From IMG/VR virus record IMGVR_UViG_3300017743_000159, positions 1 to 21,844 of that record: a stretch of DNA of 21,844 nucleotides; one strand, written 5' to 3'. The notes under the pieces are model-generated. The model did not search any database. It saw nothing but the letters and a program-made list of their open reading frames with translations, and was not told where the DNA came from. This document shows, piece after piece, positions 1 to 8,200 of this stretch. Numbering within the stretch: position 1 is the stretch's first letter; every line of letters starts with the position of its first letter. The DNA comes from a virus. The translations under genes and the position numbers were made by a program.

Positions 1-3000
1 AGCATCCTCTGCGGAATCATTGTTTATTTTATTTAAAACAAGTGAATGATCTCTGTCTGTTTGTTTCTCAGCACTGTTCCATGCAAAGTTCATCAAGTCA
101 CGCTCCTGCTGCCACAACTCATTTAGACCTTGCACAGTCAAAGCATTAGCTGCCATAACCTCTGACATATTTGCTTCATTAAGAGCAGCAGTATTAGCTG
201 TAGCTACACTCTGTCTCCATACGGTAGTAGCTTGTGCAACTACAAGTTCATTCTGTGCATTAAACATGTCACGTTGGTTATCAAGCTCAGCTTGGAACTT
301 AGCCATAGTGTTTTCTTCACCAGCGTTAAACTGCTCCATAGCATTAGATTGTGCTGTATTAAACTGCTGTACCTGTGTAGACATACCCTCAAAGAACTGG
401 TTGACTTGGTTAATACTCTCAGCGTTAAACTGCATCTGTGCATTCTCTGCAGCTTGATCACTAAATATACTCTGCACTAGAGACTGAGCTTCAAACATAA
501 CAGCCTGTTGCTCATTGTCTAAGTTAGCCATGTCCATCTCTAGGAAAGCAGACGCCTGTTGTGCTGCAGCCTGTTGTCTATTGTTAAGGTTAGCCATGTC
601 AAGCTGAGCCATAGACGCTACGTCAGCCATAAGCTTAGCTTGTTCGTTTGACAGGTTAGCTAAGTCTACTGTCTGTGCAAGCTGTGCATTCTGTAAAGCA
701 CGAGACTGTTCAGCAGTAAAGTTCATATTAGCTACTTCAGCAATACGCTCAGCACGTACAATGTTTGTCTGCTGTTTATTGCTAAGCTCTTGACCTTTCA
801 TTGCTGCTTCTATCTGAGCGTTAGCTAGTGCAGTCTGTTGACGGTTAGACATCTCTGACATATCAACTTGTAGCTTATTGCTCATGTTGAAGACAGCAGT
901 TTGTTGTTCGTTGTTTAACTCAATACCACGCTCAGCTACAACGTTAGATACATTAAACAATGCAGTCTGTTGTTTGTTATCTAAGACACGCCCTTCCATA
1001 GCTGCACGAGCTACAGCATCTTGGATAAACGCCTGTTGCTTCATGGTAGCGTCCTGCATCTCAGACTCAAACGCCTGTGTACTTTCTAGTACAGCCACCT
1101 GTTGCTCATTCGTCAACTCTTGGCCCATCATAGATGCTTGTACTTGTAAGTTAGATAGTGCAGTCTGCTGTGAGTTAGACAAGTTAGCCATCTCTACTTC
1201 TAAGTTCTGCGTAGATTTAAGCAATGTAGTTTGCTGTCTGTTTGTCAAGTTAATATCGTTTACTGCAGCATAACGTGCAGCATTAGATAGTGCAACGTTA
1301 GCACTGATACTTAGCTCTTGGCCTTGAAGTGCAGCCTTGAATTGTGCAGTGGCTAGTACAGCTTCCTGCTCATTAGATAAGTTCTTTAACTGTAAGTTAG
1401 CATTGTTCATAGAGTTCTGAATACGTACAGCTTGTTCATTAGACAAGTTAGCTAACTCAAAGTTCTGTGCTGCAGCAGCATTAGCTAGAGCTACAGCTTG
1501 CTCATTACGGACATTCTCCATATCCATTGCAGCAAAGGTAGATGCATCCTGCTGAGCTATAGGGATAGCACTCTCAAGTGTAGCTTGTATGATAGCTGCA
1601 GAAGCCATAGAGCTATTGCCTAAACCACGAGCACTCATGGCTGCATTAGCTTTACGTAAAGCACCAGCCGCCCATGCAGGTGTACCATCATCGAAGGAAG
1701 CCATAAGCTTCTCCATCTGGCCCTGTACAGTAGAGTTAGCGCCTACGTCACCCTTAACAGCTTTAGCTTGTAGCTGTTGACTAAACGTTGCAGTTGCAGC
1801 TTTAGCAATAGATGCCTCATTAAGAGCTTCAAGTGTTTTAGCTGCGACAATTACAGACTCTTCATTGATAATCTTATTTACATCTACTACTTCATCTGCA
1901 CCTACAGTAGTTTCTTCTGCTGTGACTTCAGGTACAAACTCAGACTTCTTCTCTTCTGCTGTAGCGTATTCGTCAAACTTAGCAGCTTCTTCTACTTTAG
2001 TTGCTTCTGTCTCAGCTACTTGTGTAGGTGGTAAATTGTAGTCTACTTCAGCTTCTGCTTTAGGAGTTTCAGTCTCAAACTTAGCTGGGTCAATCTCTTC
2101 AACTTCGCCCTCAAACTCAGCGGCTTCTGACTTTGTATATTCATTAAATAAAGCTGCAGTAGGTATCTCACCTGCATCTAGTTGCCTCTTCATCTCAGGG
2201 ATTTGACGTATAGTATCTAGAGTTACAGCATCTAAACCTAGCTGAGCTAACTCTTCAGAGTCCATCGTTTCAGCTTTCATCAAAGCCTGATCTGATGGTG
2301 TACCTGTAGCTGCAGCAAAAGTTTCTAATGCAGTCTTAACTTTAGGTTGTGATGTTACAGCCGTGTATGTCTCAGCACGATCAGCTACAGCGTCCTGCTC
2401 AATCTGAGCCTGTTGCCGTTCATAGTAATCAGCTATATCTTTTACAACACTTTCAGGTAATGGTGTAACTGCTGGAACAGCGTTTGGATAGGGCGGGTAT
2501 TTTCCACCAAGAAAAAACTCAGAATCATCTAAGCCTTGTACATAAGCCATAGCAGACTTAACAGCAGGATCATCTACTGCATCTGCAGCCTGTGCTTGCT
2601 TAACTAAGAGTGTAGCTGCAGTTACTACTTGACCAGTACCCTCATCAATAAGCTGATTGTCTTCTACCTTCAGGCCATACACTGTAGGCTGTGATAGTAC
2701 AGAGCTAGGGTTAGTTATAGCTTTACCTAGAGCCTCACTCGTAGAGGGGATCTCTGTAGTTTCAAACTGTTTCTGTTTAGTTGATACGTCAGCCTGTGTC
2801 TGCGTAGTTAAAAGTTCAGCATCCTCTACATCTTTAGTAAGTTGTTCATATGCATCAAACTCTTGTTGTTTTTCATCTGTAAATATAAAAGGATCGTCTT
2901 CTGCCTTTCTTTGTGTAAAGGCATTATACAGAGCCTGTATCTGATCTGGATTAGTTGCAGTACCATCTGGGTTCATTTCTAAACCACCAGAAAGTAAATT

Positions 3001-3600
3001 ATTTAAAATAGCTTTTGTAGATTGGTCTGCATTAATGTAATACTTTGCAGCATCAAAGTTATCTACATTTTCAACTGGTTGTTCTGCACCACTTAATGCT
3101 TTCTGTGCCTCTGTAAGTGTACCCATAGCATCACTGTAGGCTGTCTGTGCAGCGTCTAAGTCAGTAGAGGCTTGTGTAGTCTCAGGGGTAGGTGTGCCTG
3201 TCTTGAGTACTTGTGAACCTTCAGGTGGGTCTGGTTGATCTTCTGGTGGTTGAACGTCAGAGTCAGGTGGAGCAACACCATAATCTGGAAATACATCATC
3301 TGGGTTAATAGGCAAAGTTGTATATACTGGCTTATTCGCAATCTCTGGCTTAATTCTAGATACTTCCTTATAACCTTCAGGTGTTGTTGAACCACCCTCT
3401 TGCATACCCATACCAGCTAAAGGCCCACCCTCTACACGTTGCCTAGCTATGTCAGCATAACGGCCTATCTTAGATGCAGCAGCAGGGCTAGATGCTAAGA
3501 ATAGATCCATGTCATCCTTCTGCGCTGGGCCTGTGTATCCCATCTCACTAAGTAGTTGATGTGTTTGTTGGTTACTAAAACCTTTAAACTGTTTTGCCAT
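1..3600 (-). CDS. Giant repeat-rich putative virion protein (partial, C-terminus beyond left edge)
   Basis: The minus-strand frame starting with ATG at 3600 (MAKQFKGFSN) runs to position 1 without a stop, giving at least 1200 residues; I checked every in-frame triplet. Residues 1-120 hold a Gly/Pro-rich stretch with MQEGG (66-70). Residues about 120-500 are acidic and Gln/Ala-rich, then a very Glu-rich linker follows (about 500-580). Residues 698-1049 are sixteen gap-free 22-residue repeats of the type SNEQQTALxxAQxxAAxxGQEL. After a short link come six 11-residue units starting QFNA/KFQA/MFNA (about 1057-1122). This predicts a very long alpha-helical, hendecad-type rod. It starts 6 nt after the 155-aa gene, with only a weak ribosome site. 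No catalytic motif is seen. A structural or DNA-ejection role is inferred from position, size and repeats. The function is unknown. Confidence 0.85.
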   Translation of the reverse strand, partial: MAKQFKGFSNQQTHQLLSEMGYTGPAQKDDMDLFLASSPAAASKIGRYADIARQRVEGGPLAGMGMQEGGSTTPEGYKEVSRIKPEIANKPVYTTLPINPDDVFPDYGVAPPDSDVQPPEDQPDPPEGSQVLKTGTPTPETTQASTDLDAAQTAYSDAMGTLTEAQKALSGAEQPVENVDNFDAAKYYINADQSTKAILNNLLSGGLEMNPDGTATNPDQIQALYNAFTQRKAEDDPFIFTDEKQQEFDAYEQLTKDVEDAELLTTQTQADVSTKQKQFETTEIPSTSEALGKAITNPSSVLSQPTVYGLKVEDNQLIDEGTGQVVTAATLLVKQAQAADAVDDPAVKSAMAYVQGLDDSEFFLGGKYPPYPNAVPAVTPLPESVVKDIADYYERQQAQIEQDAVADRAETYTAVTSQPKVKTALETFAAATGTPSDQALMKAETMDSEELAQLGLDAVTLDTIRQIPEMKRQLDAGEIPTAALFNEYTKSEAAEFEGEVEEIDPAKFETETPKAEAEVDYNLPPTQVAETEATKVEEAAKFDEYATAEEKKSEFVPEVTAEETTVGADEVVDVNKIINEESVIVAAKTLEALNEASIAKAATATFSQQLQAKAVKGDVGANSTVQGQMEKLMASFDDGTPAWAAGALRKANAAMSARGLGNSSMASAAIIQATLESAIPIAQQDASTFAAMDMENVRNEQAVALANAAAAQNFELANLSNEQAVRIQNSMNNANLQLKNLSNEQEAVLATAQFKAALQGQELSISANVALSNAARYAAVNDINLTNRQQTTLLKSTQNLEVEMANLSNSQQTALSNLQVQASMMGQELTNEQQVAVLESTQAFESEMQDATMKQQAFIQDAVARAAMEGRVLDNKQQTALFNVSNVVAERGIELNNEQQTAVFNMSNKLQVDMSEMSNRQQTALANAQIEAAMKGQELSNKQQTNIVRAERIAEVANMNFTAEQSRALQNAQLAQTVDLANLSNEQAKLMADVASMAQLDMANLNNRQQAAAQQASAFLEMDMANLDNEQQAVMFEAQSLVQSIFSDQAAENAQMQFNAESINQVNQFFEGMSTQVQQFNTAQSNAMEQFNAGEENTMAKFQAELDNQRDMFNAQNELVVAQATTVWRQSVATANTAALNEANMSEVMAANALTVQGLNELWQQERDLMNFAWNSAEKQTDRDHSLVLNKINNDSAEDA
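235..432 (-). repeat. Six 11-codon repeats after the 22-mers
   Basis: Six consecutive 11-residue units begin QFNAESINQVN, QFFEGMSTQVQ, QFNTAQSNAME, QFNAGEENTMA, KFQAELDNQRD and MFNAQNELVVA. The 11-residue period is half of the 22-residue unit upstream, and is a known period for extended amphipathic or right-handed coiled-coil helices. Confidence 0.85.
454..1509 (-). repeat. 16 tandem 22-codon repeats (66-nt period)
   Basis: Inside the giant protein, 1056 nt encode exactly 16 x 22 residues with no indel. The most regular positions are an N-E/R/K-Q-Q core at residues 2-5, small residues in the middle, and N-L or E-L at the end of each unit (for example copies 6, 9, 10 and 11). DNA copies are diverged, so the array looks old and held by protein selection rather than recently amplified. 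Copy 4 has lost the NxQQ core. Confidence 0.9.
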
Positions 3601-3606
3601 TATTCT

Positions 3607-4074
3607 TTATCCATTCACTACTTCGTTTAAACCCCAGATCATAGCACCTGTACCACCTAAGAATAGTATCACACCTACTGCTAAAGATATACCCCAGAAC
3701 AATCTATCTCTAGCTTTGGCTTGTGCCTCTAGTGCTTCTTTGTGTCTTTGCCTAGCTGCAGCTTGCTCTTTTACGACAAGATCCCACATGCCAGGTGGTC
3801 CATATAGTTGACAAGCTGACCTTAGCTCATCCATACATTCTTTGTGCTTCATCTTAGCTTGGGCTATAGCAAAGCCCTCTTCTTCAGATGAGCTTAGTCT
3901 ACCTAGTGGGCCTTTGTGTTGCCCCTTCTCAGCTAGTTGTATCTCACTGTCAAGCTTTGCAAGCTTACCAAAGTGAGGCAGTAAGTCTGCTACATCACTA
4001 CCAGCTTTAACTGCAGAACTAACTGCACCAGCTATTTTAGTTACTGCACCTGCTAAGGCTAATACTTCTATCAT
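3607..4074 (-). CDS. 155-aa protein with hydrophobic N- and C-terminal segments
   Basis: Residues 1-25 are Ala/Val-rich and hydrophobic. The middle is charged and helical, with the motif YGPPGMW near residue 91 and a Lys/Arg/Ala-rich helix after it. Residues about 127-150 form a strong transmembrane segment (WGISLAVGVILFLGGTGAMI). From memory, proteins with this architecture and a YGPPG.W motif recur beside tail genes in marine phages, with no established function. It lies 11 nt after the 88-aa membrane protein, with an AGGG about 9 nt before the ATG, and 6 nt before the giant repeat protein. It could be a membrane-active virion or lysis-associated protein; neither is proven here. Confidence 0.8.
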   Translation of the reverse strand: MIEVLALAGAVTKIAGAVSSAVKAGSDVADLLPHFGKLAKLDSEIQLAEKGQHKGPLGRLSSSEEEGFAIAQAKMKHKECMDELRSACQLYGPPGMWDLVVKEQAAARQRHKEALEAQAKARDRLFWGISLAVGVILFLGGTGAMIWGLNEVVNG

Positions 4075-4085
4075 TATGGCAAACC

Positions 4086-4352
4086 CTATTGTTGTTCATT
4101 TGCCATCTTTTCTACTGATGATCTTATTGCTTTTATGTTTTCATCAATACGGGCAAGTGCTATTGCTTGACTTTGTACAGATGTTTCTAACCTGCCCATA
4201 CGTTCTTCTAGTGCTATGATATCTTCTCTGTTATCTTCAATGTCAGACATCATCATTGATACTGTCCATACGATAGCTGCCCCTTGAACAAGTAATCCAA
4301 AGATTAGTGTAATTGGTACAGACTTGCTCAAGTGCCAGTTATCGTTGTCCAT
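4086..4352 (-). CDS. Single-pass membrane protein with coiled coil, holin-like candidate
   Basis: 88 residues. A short N-terminal segment (MDNDNWHLSKS) is followed by one transmembrane helix at about residues 12-34, then a charged heptad-like helix (about 36-85) suited to coiled-coil oligomerisation. Its start overlaps the stop of the 89-aa gene by one base (TAATG), so translation is probably coupled. Small one-pass proteins of this design in phage late regions are often annotated as holins or membrane-anchored accessory proteins. No endolysin is visible nearby, so the holin reading is only a suggestion. Confidence 0.8.
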   Translation of the reverse strand: MDNDNWHLSKSVPITLIFGLLVQGAAIVWTVSMMMSDIEDNREDIIALEERMGRLETSVQSQAIALARIDENIKAIRSSVEKMANEQQ

Positions 4353-4621
4353 TATCCTGTGAACGCATCTGCCGCAGAGATAGCTGCATCAATGTCAGTA
4401 AAGCTTTCTGAACCCCAATCGGTCAAAGCTTTCTGATGCTTTAAGTAGCCTACACTACGTTCCACACGTTCTTTCTTTTCGTCATGCGTTAGGTCATGCC
4501 CAAAGTCTTCACTTGTGGCACCTGCACCTTTATTGTGTGTAGCAATAACACTGTTGATAGTGCTTGCTCCACCTAGACAAGCTGCGTGTGCTTGTGCGAT
4601 TTCTTCTGCTGTACGGCTCAT
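4352..4621 (-). CDS. 89-aa conserved-type small phage protein, unknown function
   Basis: This mainly helical small soluble protein has no signal or membrane segment. Its C-terminal half carries RSVGYLKHQKALTDWGSES followed by FTDIDAAI. From memory this resembles short proteins with an 'N..HL..ML.KTDW..ED.T...' pattern found near tail-fibre genes of marine phages, but I cannot name a family. The start overlaps the stop of the oxygenase-like gene as ATGA (4618-4621). An AGGAG about 7 nt upstream lies inside that gene's 3' end, so the start is well supported and translation is coupled. Confidence 0.8.
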   Translation of the reverse strand: MSRTAEEIAQAHAACLGGASTINSVIATHNKGAGATSEDFGHDLTHDEKKERVERSVGYLKHQKALTDWGSESFTDIDAAISAADAFTG

Positions 4622-5256
4622 TGTAGTTCTCCTATATTAATGTTGCCTGAGATTGATATACGTTCCCCATCGTTTTCATAGAATGGGAACACCTGATGAA
4701 GCATTGCTGATGGGAACATAACCATATATCCTTCTGCTTCTTTTTCCATGTTATATGCAAAGGTACTTACTCTGCCTAACGTATTGGTGTAGCTAAATGC
4801 AAAGTTACTAATGTGGTTATCTGCATTTGATTCTACAGCAATAGGAAGCTTACGTTGCTCTTCATAGGATGTAGGTATCTGCATCCAGATTACAAAGCTG
4901 TACACACCAGCATGATCATGCGGTGGATTAAACTCATGTTGCCTTTGAAAGTTTACCCATAGACTTTCTAGGTAGAACTGCTCACCTTCCTTCATAGCCA
5001 TTCTGTATGGTGGGCCATAGGCTTCCATGTGCTGCTTCATAAAGGCTGGTATTGTTTCACCTGTAAAGTCTTTAAGCAGTTCAGAGTTACGATCTAACTT
5101 AATAGAAGAACTGATGTTACCTGCTAGTTCAGGCTTAGAGTCCACAGGGTTATCCCTTGCTTCATCTATGGCAGACCATATATTAGTGATCGTATCTGTT
5201 GGTAGCTGTCCTTCAACTACACCTATGTTTGGAAAGTTTCGTGCTAGTAGTTCCAT
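4618..5256 (-). CDS. 2OG-Fe(II) oxygenase-like protein (prolyl-4-hydroxylase-like fold)
   Basis: 212 residues. The core carries SLWVNFQRQHEFNPPHDHAG then a hydrophobic strand (VYSFVIWMQIP), the signature of the phage/bacterial putative 2OG-Fe(II) oxygenases. Candidate iron ligands are in the H113-D114-H115 cluster plus H187 (FPSAMLHQVFPF), and R199 (GERISISGNI) is placed to bind the 2-oxoglutarate carboxylate. Expected chemistry is 2-oxoglutarate-, O2- and Fe(II)-dependent hydroxylation; the substrate is unknown. It begins 2 nt after the tail-fibre stop with AAGGG 5 nt before the ATG, and overlaps the next gene by 4 nt. That makes virion or fibre modification a reasonable guess. The family call is from recognised motifs and has not been searched. 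Confidence 0.85.
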   Translation of the reverse strand: MELLARNFPNIGVVEGQLPTDTITNIWSAIDEARDNPVDSKPELAGNISSSIKLDRNSELLKDFTGETIPAFMKQHMEAYGPPYRMAMKEGEQFYLESLWVNFQRQHEFNPPHDHAGVYSFVIWMQIPTSYEEQRKLPIAVESNADNHISNFAFSYTNTLGRVSTFAYNMEKEAEGYMVMFPSAMLHQVFPFYENDGERISISGNINIGELQ

Positions 5257-5258
5257 GT

Positions 5259-8200
5259 TTACCCTTCTAATGTGGCTATGCGAGCTTCAAGTGCATCGTT
5301 CTTTGCGGATAGTTCTTGGATTGCTTTGACTAAGATTGGTACAAGTGATGATTCTCCAACTCTTTGCCTTCCGTCCATTGCATCAGCAGACCACATTTTA
5401 AACCCATCTTTTATTTCTGAGTGAGCATCTATGGCAGTTTTTACTTCTTGTGCTATAAAACCATGATTAGTTTCACCGTTACTACACATAACCCTTGTTT
5501 CAGAACCTTCCACAAAAGAACGATGATCTGATGGAATGTCTTTTTCTTTTTTCCATTTAAAAGTTACAGGACGTAAATCCTTTATAAAAGCTAAACCTGC
5601 TGTAGATGTTGTAATCTCTTCTTTATATCGTTCATCAGATGGAGCAGAAATAGAAGTAGCACCTGCAAGTATTAAACTATCTGAAGTTCCAATACCAAAG
5701 GTAAATGAATTGTTTTGATTACCAACAACACCTTTACCGAAAACATTTTGACCTGTGGCATTTTCTGCTGAAACACCTGTTTCTCTTCCAACCAAAGTAT
5801 TATTATCACCTGTAGCTAAATCAGTGCCTTGTCTACCTGCATCATGCCCTATAACTGTATTACCGTCACCTGACGTTATATTTACTCCTGCTGCTACACC
5901 CATTACGGTGTTTAGTGTACCTGTAATGGCTGTTCCAGCCTGTTTACCTACTGCTGTATTTTCACTTCCACAGTTACCACTAAGAGCTAAGTAACCAACG
6001 GCTGTGTTACTACCACCATCATCAGTACCATCTCCTGCTAAAGCACCAATAAATGTATTTTGTATGCCTGTTGTAACTGCTACTCCTGAGTTGTATCCTA
6101 CTGCTACATTGTAATTATTTGCATGATGGTTTTGTACTTTTAAAGCTCCTGCTCCTATTGCAACATTGTACCATCCAGTATCTTCACCACTTAATGCTTC
6201 ATACCCTAGTGCTACGCTACTACCACCAGTAGTTAAAGCATCACCTGCTAGACCACCGATTAGTGTATTTTGTACGCCTGTTGTGACTGCATAACCTGCA
6301 AAATGACCAACCGCTGTATTAAAGGTTTCAGTAGCAGTTGTAAAATTTTGAGTAGCTAAAGTTTGATGACCAATTGCAGTAGATTTACTACCTAATGTAT
6401 CTGCTCCTAAAGCAGCCTTACCAACTGCCACGTTTTCATCAGCATCAGTAAGAGCATCACCAGCAGATGCTCCTATTAAAGTATTATTAATACCTGTTGT
6501 GACTGCTATACCTGCTTGCCATCCTAGCGCAGTATTATACGCTAAAGCACCCGCATTTAATGTTTGTAAAGTTTGGTATCCAACGGCTGTATTTCTTCCG
6601 TGACCATCTTCAGTTTTTAAGGAATCAACACCAATTGCTACATTTTCTTGTGTATTGCTACTTGCTGCACCTAAAGAACCATATCCAACCGCAACATTAA
6701 GTCCATCACCAGAAGTTATACCATCACCTGCTAGTCCACCTATAAGAGTGTTTTTTAGAGATGTTGTGACTGATACTCCTGCTCTGTACCCAACAGCTAC
6801 ATTGTACACATCTGTGGCTGTAGTGAAGTTTTGAGTAACCAATGCTCCTTGACCAATGGCTACACTATATTTACCTTTTGTATCTGCTCCTAAAGAGAAA
6901 GCACCAAGAGCAGTATTAGCTAAACCTGTAGTTAAAGCATCGCCAGCTTGTCCACCAATTAAGGTGTTTTCTACACCTGTTGTGACTGATGCTCCCGCAT
7001 TTCTACCAATAGCAATATTGTAGCTATTTGTGGCAGTAGTGAAATTTTGAACAGCCAATGCACTTGTACCAATAGCAACAGAACTGCTGCCTAAAGTATC
7101 GGAACTTAAAGCTACATAACCAATAGCGATATTATTATCAGCATCTGTTAAAGCATCACCTGCAAGTCCACCAACAAGTGTGTTTTGTATACCTGTTGTG
7201 ACTGCTACACCTGCGGCATGTCCAACCGCTGTATTATAGCTATCTGTAGCTGTAGTGAAGTTTTGACTAAATAAAGCTCCATTACCTATAGCAGTGGTTT
7301 TGCTTCCAAGGGTGTCTGTGGTTAGTGCGTATGCTCCAAGTGCTGTGTTGTTACCTGCACTAGTTAAAGCATCACCTGCTAGTCCTCCAATGAGTGTGTT
7401 TTCTATACCTGTTGTGACTTCTGCTCCTGCATTATGTCCAACTGCTGTATTGTAAGTATTTGTAGCTGTAGTAAAATTTTGTGCTTGAAGGCTATTCATA
7501 CCAATAGCAACGGACCTACTGCCTAGAGTATCAGCAGTTAACGCTAAATAACCAATTGCTACATTCATATCAGCATCAGTGAGTGCATCACCAGCTAAAG
7601 AACCAACAAGGGTGTTTTGTACACCTGTTGTGACATCATTACCTGCGTTATGTCCTACGGCTGTGTTGTGAGAATCAGTAGCTGTTGTGAAGTTCTGAGC
7701 TTGTAAAGCAGCAGTTCCTACTGCAACTGATTTACTACCTAGTGTATCTGCACCTAAAGAACCTAACCCAATAGCTACGTTAAAGTCTGCATCTGTAAGA
7801 GCATCACCTGCTAGACCACCTATAATAGTATTTGATATTCCTGTTGTGACTGCTGAACCTGCAGAATCCCCTACAGCTACATTATAAGTATTAGTGGCTG
7901 TGGTGAAGTTTTGTGTAGCTAACGCACGTTTACCTATTGCAACAGACCTGCTACCTAATGTGTCTGAACTTAAAGCATTTGCACCCAATATAGTATTATT
8001 TGTACCTGTTGTGACTAAATGTCCTGCTTCATAACCAACAGCAACATTAAAAGTATCTGTGGCAGTAGTAAAGTTTTGAGTTTCTAGAGCAGAAAAACCT
8101 AATGCCGTGGATTTACTACCTAATGTATCTCCACTTAAAGCAGCATAACCTAATGCAACATTAAAGTCAGCATCTGTTAAAACGTCACCAGCTAGACCAC

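Noticed and set aside
878-1273. 131-codon plus-strand ORF
   Set aside because: It lies entirely antisense to the 22-mer repeat array. Its Cys/Ser-rich composition is what the reverse frame of Gln/Asn/Ala repeat codons gives. There is no ribosome site context or neighbouring plus-strand gene.
3156-3395. 79-codon minus-strand ORF in another frame
   Set aside because: It lies inside the giant protein gene in a different frame; its Gln/His/Leu-rich product looks like a frame shadow of the Pro/Gln-rich region.
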